From: Notolepis coatsorum
Lineage: Eukaryota; Chordata; Actinopteri; Aulopiformes; Paralepididae
Assembly: GCA_963971535.1 (NCBI GenBank)
Contig: OZ020598.1
Coordinates: 101,503,810-101,567,809, forward strand
DNA length: 64,000 nt
Direction: 5' to 3'
Position numbers and translations under genes: made by a program. The notes beneath the pieces are model-generated. The model saw only the letters and a program-made list of their open reading frames with translations, had not been told where the DNA came from and searched no databases. This document shows, piece after piece, positions 43,759 through 55,700 of this stretch; position 1 is the stretch's first letter, and every line of letters starts with the position of its first letter.

Positions 43759-44300
43759 TAGCAGCATGGGGGGGAGGGGGGGGAGTACAGGTAGTAAAAC
43801 AACACAGTATACAGGTAGTAAATGTTCTGGGCTCAGTCCCAGATCTGTCCATGTCCTAAAAACACCCCTGTTATTTCCTCTCCAAACAGGTTGATGTGAG
43901 GCTTTGTTTGTTGTCATCAAATAGAGACTAATGCTATGTTTGTCAGTGTCTTACGAGCCAGCGCGCTTGGGGGATCGCCCATGAGTCCAACGGCACATTA
44001 TTCTGACAGCTCAATAGTTTGTTGACGACGTGCTGCAAACCATGTGGTGTTGTTTCAGCAAGAGCCAAGGTATGATTCAATTAAAATAAAGCCGTTTTTA
44101 AAATAACAGTCTCTCTGTCTTAACACGACAATACTAATCCATACGCATCTCTCTCACTTTCACAATGCCTAATTGTAACAATAGGATTGTTCTATTTAAG
44201 TGCTGTTGCACGTAGGACTCTTCTAGAGGTGACACAGAGGGTTCACTTGTGGTGGAACCAAGCTTATGTTGTAACTATAACAACGGTGAATAAAGTACAA

Positions 44301-45200
44301 GTAAGCAAGTCTGACTTTGATTGGCAAGGAGCCTGGGCAAATGTCCGACTTACATCAAGGAACCCGGATCATCAACAAATCAATCTGAACTATATTCACA
44401 GGACATACTTGACTCCTATAAGGCTGTGCAAAATGGGGCTTATACAAGACTCCAAATGCTCCCAATGTACAAATGGGGACGAAGGAACATTTATGCACAT
44501 GTATTGGGACTGCCCACCAGTTAAGGCATTCTGGAAAGATGTGTCCCAACAATTATCAATACTCATATTTTGGAATATACCTGTACACCCCGCGGTATTA
44601 CTATTGAATGATGTTTTTGAGTTTGCAGTGAATCCACAACTAAAAAGATTGGTTTTATCGGGTATCACAGTAGCTAAAAAACTGATCGCATCACGTTGGT
44701 TTCAACCGGAAAAAATGTGCCGAAAAGTGTGGTTTCTTACATATCTCGATGTGATATATCAAGAAATATCTACAGCAAGAATTCTGGGGCTCAATGAATC
44801 CAATATGTCAATGTGGTTAGAAGTGGTGGAGAGAATAAAAGCTAGCTTATAATGGTAGTGTCTGGTTAGGAGTGAGGGATAATGGAGGTACTATCCAAGA
44901 GGGGGTCCGGGAGGGGGGGGTTTGAGCTGGAGCATATGTGTGTAGGGTTTTAGAAAATAGGTATTAGGGGTATATTATATACTAACATTTATATAATTGT
45001 AATTTCGCTGGATATACACTGTATACGGTTAAAATGTTATTATAGACTATTTTAGTTTTATCCTGTTTCTGTACTTGCATATATTTTAACCACCTTTACT
45101 GAAAGTTTCATTATGCATTGTGTGTTGAGTACTGACTTTTAATAATTTTTTGTTTTGCAATAATAAAAAAAAAATAAAAAAAAAAAAGTAAGCAAGTCTG
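44301..45200 (+). mobile_element. 5'-truncated L1/Tx1-type LINE, copy B (uninterrupted)
   Basis: Flanked by gtaagcaagtctg at 44301-44313 and 45188-45200. ORF2 C-terminal codons occupy 44314-44852; the 3' UTR and A-rich tail follow to 45187. This is the ancestral, empty-site form of the element at 1490-5683. Confidence 0.93.
44314..44852 (+). pseudogene. L1/Tx1-type ORF2 C-terminal fragment, copy B
   Basis: Identical in reading to 1503-2041, with the same Cys/His motif and the same end (IKASL-stop). Only about 178 codons of ORF2 remain. Confidence 0.88.
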
Positions 45201-45804
45201 CTTTAACCCTTCATTGTGTACAGTCGGGACACGGACAGAACATAAAGAAACATGGTGACAGCTGGGTACAGATCGGGAAAGTAATTTGCGCGGTAGCTAG
45301 AAAAGTTAAGAGTTTAGCTGGCGAGCTGTGGCTAACACGTACTTCGGGGAGAAAAACTCTTAATAGCTGTCGGCGATGGAAGGGCTAAATGCGCTGAGAC
45401 CCCCTGGAATAATGAAACACTAATGTTTGCATGTAATGCCCAACCTAGAGAGAGAGCAATAAAAACCTTTCATTTATCACCATGGACAGAGAGTGGAGGT
45501 CTAATTTATAAATAGAGTTGCTTAAACGTAATAAAGAAAAAGAAAATGAATGCCTTTCTAGTAGGTAATAGGTGTTGAAAAGAGTTTTTTTTTGCCCTTA
45601 ATCTATTTTATTGTGCAAATCAAGTGGCAAAAGCCGAGGTATGATTCAATTAAAATAAAGCCACACATCTCTCTCTCTCTCTTACAATACAAATCCACCT
45701 ACATCTCTCTCACAATCACAATGACTAATGCCCAGCTTTCATCCTATCTATTTTGGAACATATTTCAGCAGCATCGACAGAGAGGCTTAATCATCAGCGA
45801 CCAA

Positions 45805-45818
45805 TACACACATACACA

Positions 45819-45866
<48 letters not shown>

Positions 45867-45938
45867 CACGCACGCACGCACGCACGAATGCACGCACGGA
45901 CGTACGCACGCATGCACACACACACACACACACACACA
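45805..45938. repeat. CA/CACG microsatellite, copy B
   Basis: Counterpart of 6288-6421 with different numbers of CA units on each side of the cacg block. The rest of 45201-46156 is non-coding. Confidence 0.95.
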
Positions 45939-46156
45939 TATTTAGTCAAAAGGAGAGAGGGGGGGGGTGAGTAACTGTGTTGGAGCGAAGATAGAATGTG
46001 TGTGTGAGAGAGAGTCACCTGGGCCAGTGAGGGGGCTTCAAGATGGACTCAGGCTGTTGAGTCAGGCGTTTAGACCCAGAGGTCAGTAGGGGCATCCGAT
46101 GGATTTCTGTACCTTTCAGGCTATTGATAATAAACGTTTGCAAACCTACAAGTAGC

Positions 46157-47001
46157 TCACCTTCAAGACCAACACAGATAACATCCACTCTAAGTGCCAA
46201 CAGCGACTGTTCTTCCTCAGGAAGATGAGGAAGCTTCAGGTCCGACCATCAACCCTGCAGGCTTTCTACAACTCCTTTGTGGAATCGATAATGCCCTTTA
46301 ACATTACATTACGCACACAATACACGGCCACTGATGGATCCTTGGGACTTGGTAAAGCACTATGGACCCAACTATGACCACTGATAAAAACGTAACTACA
46401 CTAGCATTATAAGACCTAAACATTGCTACCTACCATACAAGTGCATTGGTTTAGTGCACTTCCGGTTGCCACTGAGCGGAAATGTTTGTGCGGACCTGTT
46501 CTCCCAAACTGGTAAGCAAATGACTGTTTTTACGTTATTTTCATTTTTACGTTACTATTATTATTATTATTATTATTATTTTTTCTAACATTGATCTTAA
46601 CTGATCACTATGACTTTATTGCTTTTATCGTTATATATGCCTATAATTGTGTACAGCACTTTGAGCTACATGACATGTATGAAAGGTGCTTTATAAATAC
46701 TTACTTACTTACTTACTTACTTACATCATGGTATGGAGTGATCAACCGTGCCATCAACCGGAAACCTCTCGACAGGGTCATTAAGATCAGCGGCAAGATC
46801 ATTGGGAAGGACCAGGAGCCACTCAGCAGCATCCACAAGAAACGGACAGTTAAAAAGGCCTCTCAAATAGTTGAGGACAACACACACACCCTTCACACCC
46901 ATTACAAACTGCCCTCAGGCCGTCGATACAGAGCTTCATCATTGAACAAAAGGGGCTTAGGTAGCTTCGTGCCAACCTCCATCAGACTGCTGAACACCTA
47001 G
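46157..47001 (+). pseudogene. CR1/L2/Rex LINE remnant, copy B, split by an insertion
   Basis: Same C-terminal remnant as 6640-7067, broken between NI and TSWYG by the insertion at 46310-46720. Confidence 0.85.
46310..46720 (+). mobile_element. SINE or short LINE 3' end, inserted only in copy B
   Basis: The net gain against copy A is 417 bases, with a short target duplication ttacat (46304-46309 and 46721-46726). The 3' end reads cagcactttgagctacatga, then tgaaaggtgctttataaata and five to six ctta units. This terminus is common to L2-type LINEs and the SINEs that borrow it. The 5' half (46311-46510) has no clear tRNA promoter and no RT coding, so a 5'-truncated LINE or an unusual SINE are both possible. 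Confidence 0.75.
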
Positions 47002-47799
47002 GTCTGGTGGAGGCCGGAAATTATGATTTATGATTTTTGCATCTTTGATCAAAAATGTATAGCCTACGGGTAGGAGAAAATGCTCACTGAGCTCATTCAC
47101 CACCTTATTGAGATCATGTGTACAAAAAATCTAAGCAAATGAACCGCGGGAAGATGATTAAACAGAAGGATTTGTAGATACAGTAATTAATGATAATCGA
47201 TTTTAATTATAAATTGAAACAGAGTGTATTTTGGGGAAAACGGACCATCGGACTAATGGGCTTCCTTTTTAACTAATCACGGCAACAGCACATAATGAAC
47301 TATGGGTTTTGTTCTCGGGATAACAGACTGTCAGACCAATGGGCTTTTGGTCCAATGGGAAAAATGTTTCGACCTATTAAGCTGTCGGAGTAACGGGGCC
47401 GTCGGACTTATGGCCTGGCACACAAGTTTTAGCCCCACATGTGACTTGCGAAAACCCATAGGACCAGCAGTCCATATAGCATTGCCCTACGCCTGTAAAC
47501 ACATTCTGCACATTTAGACATATACATACACAGGGCCGCCTGGGAGAAATGCGAGGCCCTGTGTGAGATTTAAACGCGAGCCCCCCCCCCCCCCCCCCCC
47601 CCCCTAAAAGGTTTTTTTTTTTTTTTTTTTTTTTTTACAGTCAACATATTCTTAAATAATAGCGCTGCCCGAGGCTAGGCATGATACAGTCAACATATAG
47701 CAAGAGAGAGAGCGAGAGAGAGCTCCCGTTCTACAGTCAATATACAGTGTTATCGCTGCACAGACCCGGCAATGCCCCTGACCCTCCACCAGAGCAAGG

Positions 47800-47835
<36 letters not shown>

Positions 47836-47860
47836 ATTGGAAAGAAACAACCCAAAACCA

Positions 47861-48216
47861 GAGCAAATTGAAATGCTATTTGGCCCTAAACAGAGAGTAC
47901 ACAGTAGCAGAATACCTGAGCACTGTGACTGACCCAATACTAAGAAGATCCTTGACTAGGTACACACTCAGCGAGCCCAGCCTAGCCATCGAGAAAGGCC
48001 GCCATAGGCAGACCTGGCTCCCAAGCGAAGACAGACCCACTGCACACAAGATGAGGTGGAAACCGAGCTCCACTTCTTAACAACCTGCCCACTATACCAA
48101 GACATACTTCCCACAAATTGCAAACACCAAAAGAGACTTTGAAAACATCGACAATAACTCAAAACTCCCATACCTACTGGGAGAAATACAAGAATGTGAA
48201 ATAAAGCCCATTTGAA
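47861..48216 (+). pseudogene. LINE C-terminal remnant inside the hAT element, copy B
   Basis: Counterpart of 7930-8285 with the same frame break near 48036. GA/GT microsatellites follow at 48220-48545. Confidence 0.65.
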
Positions 48217-48410
48217 TTGAAGAGAGAGAGATAGATAGAGCATGTCTGTGTGTGTTAGAAAGAGAGAGATATAGAGAGAGCATGTCTGTTTGTGTGTGTG
48301 TGTTAGAGAGAGAGCATGTATATGTGTGTTAGAAAGAGAATGAAATATAGAGAGAGAGAGCATGTCATTTTGTGTGTTAGAGAGAGATATAGAGCATGTC
48401 TGTGTGTGTT

Positions 48411-48487
<77 letters not shown>

Positions 48488-49609
48488 ATGTGTGTTTGTG
48501 TGTTAGAGAGAGAGAGCATGTCTGTGTGTGTTAGAGAGAGAGCATGTATGAGAGAGATAAGCAAAGATGAGCCCCTAAAGGATATTCAACTTTTAATGGA
48601 AGAACAAAACAGAAGGAAAAGATAACTTCACAAATGCAACATGAATATACATAGATCCAAAAGGACAAAGATCAACACTTAAATCCAAAGAGAAGAGGGT
48701 CTATACCAGAGAAAACAAAGTAGCAAGGAGCCAATGGCCGACATCAGCTAAATAGGCTAACTGCAAATAGAGTAGCCAGGTACTGACACCAGGCCACACA
48801 CCGTTAGCTACTACAACAGCTAGCCGGCCCGTTTGGCTCAATATAACATTAGCTAGCTGGCCCGCTTTGGCTCAAAATAACATTAGCTACAACAGCTAGC
48901 CGGCCCGTTTGGCTCCCGAGAGAGAGAGAGAGAGATATATCCACGGCGGGAATAGAATAGAGTGCATTAAAAACTCACCAAACGTCCAAGAGGATGAAGA
49001 CAACCGCGTGGAGTTGACGAAGTTCATCTGCCGAATGACCGTCCTCTTCATCATGGCATAACAATGCTGCACGCGCTCTCTCTAGGTTAGCTAACGCTAG
49101 TTAGCCTTTAGCTAAGCTAGCTACTAGCCGACATCATCATGGCTATCCCGACTGAACCACACGTTAGCACTCAATATTATAACGTAGCTAAAGCTAACTA
49201 GCTGTCCCTGCCTTTAGATAAGCCGACATGGCTAGCCTGACTGAACTGTCTAACATGCAACAACTTTCATCTTCAGTCAATCTGCCAACTGACCGTCCTC
49301 TTCGTCTTGGCTGGCATAACTAAGCATAACCTCCAAAGCTGCACGCGCAAAATAGTCAAACGCAGCTGACGCACGCCGGCGTACACATGATGTAACCCCT
49401 CCCTTCGTTGAAACCAATAGTATGTCTGCTGCAGAGCCCCAGAGCTCCAATAGTGAGTATGTCTGCTGCAGAGCCGCAGAGCCAGGAACAAGTAATAAAA
49501 AAAATAAAAATAAAAAATCTAACCCTGACTAACCTTACTGTCATGCACTTGTCCTAATAAACTAACCTACACTGTAACACGCAACACTTGATGAACATTG
49601 TTACTCAGC

Positions 49610-49706
49610 TGATAGAGTTGTACCCTTCTTGCTGTCTTGTCGTACAGAACTTGTAAGTCGCTTTGGATAAAAGCGTCAGCTAAATGACTAAATGTAAATG
49701 TAAACA
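49610..49706 (+). repeat. Fish LINE/SINE 3' tail, copy B
   Basis: Counterpart of 9660-9757 (gtcgctttggataaaagcgt). Confidence 0.7.
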
Positions 49707-49789
49707 AGTCACACACATTCTACAAACGTGTCAAATGTGAAATATATAAGCATATAAGCAAAACTAGATTTTAGGTCTGTGATGAAAAA

Positions 49790-49911
49790 GGGCCTCGCGG
49801 GAAGGGGGGCCTCGCAATTTTTTTTAAAATAAATTAAAAAAAATAATTAAAAAAAGAATAAATAATATTTTTTTTTTTTTTTTTTGCGAGGCCCCCCTTC
49901 CCGCGAGGCCC
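49790..49911. repeat. Subterminal hairpin, copy B
   Basis: Counterpart of 9844-9965; the loop has changed slightly at the A/T runs. Confidence 0.85.
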
Positions 49912-50363
49912 TGTGCGACCGCACTGCTCGCACACCCCCTGAGGCGGCCCTGTACATACACACACACACACACATACCCATAGTTCCTTTTATTCGCATT
50001 TTATTTTATTTTTAGTGACAGGAATATTAGTAGCCTATACAAATAGGTGGTAAGAGTTTACAGTATATGTATATGGTTTTTCACTGGTTGTGAATTGAGT
50101 GCATATATACATATATATACAGTTATGTAATGTCTATTGTACTATGTATGGTTCCATATTATTAGGAATGTGGTATGTATAGTAATATGTTTGATAGAAA
50201 GTATATTGTCACTTTCTGATTTTTAATACCACTTGGTTGCTTGTCTGTAAATGTCTTATCTGCTGTCATGTATTTATGTTAAATGTGTGGACCCCAGGAA
50301 GACTAGCTGATGACTAGCTGACCTGTATATGAGCACGTTCTACAGCACCTTTAACTAGACTAA

Positions 50364-50634
50364 AGGGAAGACACTGATGATCAGTGATGTTAATATCAAA
50401 ATCACAGTTAAAGGAACACGCCGACATTATGGGAAATACGTTTCAGAGTCAGACAAGAAGATAGATTCAGATGTCCTCTCTGTGTGTTCAGTAGAAAGCT
50501 ATCCAGCTGCAAGCTATCCTAGCTTAGCACAAATACATGGAAGCGGATACGGACCGTTAGCCTAGCTTAAAACTCCGGCAGAACAGCTAGGCTACCTGGT
50601 CCGTATGCGTTTCCATTCATTCATGTAGTTTGGA
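50364..50634. repeat. Fold-back element type 1, copy B
   Basis: Counterpart of 10420-10690. The flanks 49961-50363 and 50635-51245 are non-coding. Confidence 0.6.
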
Positions 50635-51250
50635 AAGGGAAATTTGACTCGAGAGAAGTGAAAAAGAAAGACATATTTTCACAACTGAATAAACACACTG
50701 TCCTCAGAGGAACAGGTTCCTGGAACGCAGAGCCCACAATTCTGTTGTTTAGATGTATGACATGAGCACTAGCTTTCTTCGAAGTTGCAGTGTTATATAT
50801 TTGTCATAATCCCAAAAGTACTAATCCATATTTTACAACCACCGCACCTGTATTTAATTAAAAGCAAGGATGGCAGAATGTCTTTTCAACACAAGGTGCA
50901 GTGGCACATTGCACATCATAAACAGAACAGCATCCCTTCTAGTTAGGTGTGTATGGTACATTTGCATGGCATTGGAAATAATCCTGATACATATTTTTTT
51001 TATTTTATTAAAATGTACCCAGGCAAGCAATTAAGAACAAATTATTATATTCAAAAGCAGCCTGTCCAAAAAGCAAAGGCCTTTTGACTCCTACTAATGT
51101 TCCATCCTTGGTAATTTAAACCTATATTCTTCCAACATCAGTTAGACACACAGTTCCGTTTTCTATATAGCCTAAAATGTAACACTTAGGCTCCCATTAG
51201 CAGCTTGATCGCTCTGCAATAAGTCTATAGAACAACTGGATAGCCTTTAC

Positions 51251-52684
51251 TGTAACTGAGGGGTACAATTCCCTGACTGTATTACTAGATATGATACTTA
51301 CTACCACTACCTTTGTACTTAATATTCGGCCACCCAGTACTCGGCATAAATATATTATGATGAACACTGTCACGTAGATGAAACGGATCCAACACAAATG
51401 TACGAATTAGAAATAGGTCTTTATTTCTACACAGCGATGGTGTGTAGAGCAAGCACTTAATCAAATCAATCACATTTATGAATGGGAATTAGTATGCACT
51501 TTTATGGCAAGAGTATTCGTCGGTATATCAATAGAGAATGTCCAATCTCTGAAGGCGCAGGTGGTACATATACGACCTGGAATAGTTTAAGGAATAACAG
51601 CAATGATACTTTAATGATTATATACTGGATACACTAGGGGGGGTTCATCCGGTCGCTTGTAAGCCGACAGGAGTAGGAAGGGGGGGGGGTAGAATCCGGC
51701 TGCCTCATCCGGCCAAGGGTATCCCAGGTGAACCCACTGTAGTGCCGTTCAATGCGCCGGCGATCCTTGGACCACAGATGAAAGCAGGTGGACTCTTTGT
51801 GGGCCGGCGTCCTCCGGTCCACGGAGGAGAGACGTGAAGCGACCTCGTCTTGCAGAGCGTCTCCTCACCTTGCGTCCTCTCCAGGGGGGGGGGGTTCCAA
51901 CACACGGCAGTGTCGGGGGTCTTTATCCATGGAATAATCAACGTATACAAAGCATAATCCGTGCCTGGGAAGGCGGGCTGTCGTCGGTAGAATAATCCGG
52001 TATACAGGTCCACTCGCTCGTCGGCTCTGGGGCTCCTCGGGTGCAGCTTCACGTGGGGTCAACCACCCTGGATAAGCAGCCAGTTCTCTGCCCGAAACGA
52101 TGGGGTGCTGACTACGGTAGTATTCTCACCGCACGAAGCACTATATATTAACAGACTATTATTAGCTTAATAGACTACGTCCAACTCGACGATATAGTGC
52201 CAAATATGACTATTCAAATATTAATATACACGATGTCTCAATACCGATGGTAAGCGAACTTGGCCTTACTCCCACACGTGGCGTCGCGGGGAGGCTTTAC
52301 GTCTGTGACTCTATTGGAGGGTAAGAAACTGGACTGAAAAGAAAGTCCTACTTTAGTAGCGCAGTATATATACGCACTATGAACAAATAGTCCCATTAGT
52401 GGTGCGGTAGCCAGATTCCTACGCGGAACTAGGACTTGTTCGTACATGTTGAGCGGTACGTTTGAACTGGGTCTGAGGGGTATGGCAGCCTGGCACCAAG
52501 GTCTCGACCAATAGTAGAATGGAGACTATTATGGGATGTTCAGTAGGCTAGAATGGATATTCAATGCATATTGTACAAGGAATATACAAGGGATATCAGG
52601 GAATATTAGAGAATATACAAATACAATTAAATATATATATATAAATAAATATATATATTCGGTTTAATCTGGCCCTTCACAACA
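51251..52684 (-). repeat. 3' LTR of the BEL/Pao element
   Basis: 1,434 bp. Small ORFs in it also occur in the other LTR and are not thought to be genes. Contains G runs at 51680-51689 and 51892-51901. Confidence 0.95.
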
Positions 52685-52700
52685 GCCACCCCCTGATTGG
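52685..52700 (-). other. Polypurine tract of the BEL/Pao element
   Basis: On the minus strand aatcagggggtggc ends exactly at the 3' LTR. Confidence 0.7.
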
Positions 52701-52792
52701 TCCCAGACCTAATCAGTTAAACAGAGACAGATTAATCGCGTTGTCTATTTACACATAAGGGTTTGCTGTAGGGGTCAGTCAACTTCACAAAG

Positions 52793-55700
52793 TCATAGGG
52801 TTATAGGGTCATGGTCATCATCGATTGTGTCTGGGAGTCGGGGCAGTTCTATGAGCCTCGCCACGGGACGGGTGTAAGTGCGACCCTGGACAAGCACTTC
52901 AGCTGCTCGGACCTTGCCGTCGGCACCGGTGATCACTTTGCTTACGCGGCCGGCCGGCCACATAGCTCTGGGCAGTGATTGATCAATAATCATGACGACT
53001 GTTCCTTCTGTCAAATTGTCTCTCTCCTTTACCCACTTCTGGCGGGTCTGTAGAGACGGTAGGTAGTGCAGTAGGAAACTGCTCCAAAACTTGTCGGCTA
53101 ATACTTGGCTGTACCTCCACATTCGTCGGCCGTTCGCTTCTTCAGGCCGGTACATTGTCTGGGGTAACGCAGGATCTAGCCGCCCCATCAGGAGTGTGTT
53201 GGGGTCTGCGGAGATAACAGTGCTCAATCCACAGAACACAGGCTTCTTATTCTCAGCCTCCTCCTGACTGGCTTCCCTCGGGATAGGCATGGGCCACTGT
53301 CCTTCCGGGAGTCTTAGGAATGCGGGGCCGTCACTGTAGACATTGCGACGGGTGAGGTCATCCAGGGGCATCCCCCGGGTGATGACGTCAGCTGGGTTCT
53401 GTTTTGTATCAACGTAGCGCCACTCTGTTTCTCCGGTTAACTCTTCGGTTAAGTCTTGAATCTCGGTGACTCTGACTCCCACGAAGACTTTGTACTTGCA
53501 TGAGTCCGATTTGATCCAGGCGAGTACTGTCGTGGAATCTGACCACAGGATTGTTCTAGACACCGGTATGGTGAGCTCACGTTGGATGAGCGTGGCTAGG
53601 TGCGCTCCGGCTAGGGCTGCGCAGAGCTCTAGGCGTGGGATAGATTGTTGCTTGCGTGGGGCTATTCTCGAGCGGGCGAGGACAAATGCTGTGTAGATCT
53701 CTCCCCCCCTTTCTTGGGCCCGCAAGTAGGCTACTGATCCGTATGCGACCTCTGAGGCGTCACTGAAGACGTGTAAGTCCATTTTACATGTCTCTGGCCT
53801 CACCGTGGGTGGGAAGTAGCTTCGGCGCATATTAACGCCTGGGAGTGAGTGGAGCTCCATCTCCCACTCTCTCCAGGTGGATGCAAGGTGTGCGGGAATG
53901 GGGTCGTCCCAGCCCTGGTCCTTGTCCCACAATGCTCGTACAATCATTTTTGCCCTGGTGGTGTACGGTAGAATACATCCTAGCGGGTCATATTGTCGGG
54001 CGAGTGTTGTGTACACACTCCGTCTGGTGGTCGGCGCCGCCGCCGGCCTTCCCTGCTCCGTAGTCAGGGGCTTGTGTCTGTAGTGAAGCGAATCTGTTTT
54101 GAATCGCCACACCAATCCCAGGGTCATCTCCTGGGCTTCTCCCGGGATTGTAGCCATCCAGGTCTCGCTGCTGGCTGCCTTGTCCTCGGAGGAGAGGCTG
54201 CGCAGTACTTGCGGATCGCTGCTGGCCCACTGCCTGAGATCAAAGCCGCCTTTGATCAATGAGGCGCGGAGTTTAATCAGGAGAGCCTCGGCTTCTTCCT
54301 GGGTTGAAAGGCTTTGTAGACAGTTGTCTACGTAGAAGCTGTTCTTTACGCTGTGTCGGACCTCTTCGTCCGCTGCTGGGTCCTCTGCTACATGTTTCTG
54401 TAGTGCAAATGTAGCACAGCAGGGGCTGCACGTCGTTCCGAAGGGGAGGACTTCCCATTGGTAGATGGCTGGGTGCTCATCTCCTGGCTTCTCTCTCCAT
54501 AGGAACCGTAACAGGGGCTTGTCCTCCTCTACTAACCTCACCTGCAGGAACATTCCTTTAATGTCCCCGCCGATGGCCACCTTTTCCTGGCGGAAGCGGA
54601 GTAGAACGCCGAGTAGGGAGGGGCCGAGTGTGGGACCGGGCAGTAACTCTTTATTCAGATTTTGGGATCCGATCTGGTAGCTGCAGTTAAATACTATGCA
54701 GTCTTTACCGTTGTGATGGACCTTGTGGTGAGGCACGTACCACGATTCAGTGGTCTGGTCAGCCTCTTTAATGTCCATCTTTGTGACGTGTCCCGCTGTG
54801 ATGAGCTTCTCAATCTCAGCGCGGTATACACTCTCTTGGGCGGGGTTCTTGGCTAAGCGCCGCTCCGTGTTCAGCAGGTACCATTCTGTGGCGTCTGTCT
54901 TGGCGTGGAAAGTAGGCATTCCTTCTCGCCGCAGGAGTGGCGTGGCGTATCTCAACACGCCGTTGACCGGGACTCTCTTGGTCCCTGTCTCGAGGAGGTG
55001 AATGGCGTAAATGTCATCTTTAGAGCGAATGTCTTTCTTTCCGTTCTTAAAGGGCATTTGTTCCAAGGTCCATAGCCGCTCTACGTGTTGCAGGAGTGCG
55101 GTTTCTCCCTCTGTGACTCGGGAGTGGAGACATCTAGTGGCTGTACTTCGGTTGAGAGATTTGGCGAGCGGGCCTTGGAGAGTCCATCCCAAACGGGTCT
55201 CGACTGCTGCAGGACAGCCTCGGGGTCCGGTATGAACCCGGTCTATCGGGACAATGAGGTCTGCATGGTCGGAGCCTATCAACAGGGTCGGCATAGCATT
55301 GTCTATGAGCGGGATCGGTAACTTGCGCAGATGTGCATATTTCTCCATCAGCTTGGCGACGGGGTATGTGTACCGCGACAGTCCTATTTCTTGGCTGGTG
55401 AAAGCGTCTGTAATCTGGTACCGTCGCTCAGGCTGGCCGCTTGCTGCGATAGAGAATGAGACATTCTCGCCCTTTATCGTCTTCAAATCTCGTCTTATTG
55501 TCCGAATTGTCATTTGGGTTTCGCTTCCCCGCAGCCCTAGCTGGGCCGCAGCGGAGGCCAGCAGAAGGGTCTTCTCTGACCCGTCATCGAGGACGGCGTA
55601 AGTGTCCAGGACTTTATTCTGGTAGCTTAGTGTCACACTCACTACTTTTAGGAGTACTCGGGCTCCACTGCTGCTGGCGGGATCGATGTACATGACGCTC

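Larger units (their letters stand above)
47531..49952. mobile_element. Composite hAT-like DNA transposon, copy B
   Basis: Same ends as 7597-10006 (CAGGGCCGCCT and complement) with the same target repeat tacataca at 47523-47530 and 49953-49960. Length differs by 12 bases, mainly from microsatellites and the extra atgaacattg near 49590. It was present before the two copies separated. Confidence 0.8.

Noticed and set aside
51197-52447. ORFs of 60-115 codons in the BEL LTRs (also 57835-59086)
   Set aside because: Repeated only because both LTRs are copies; no domain and no consistent start.
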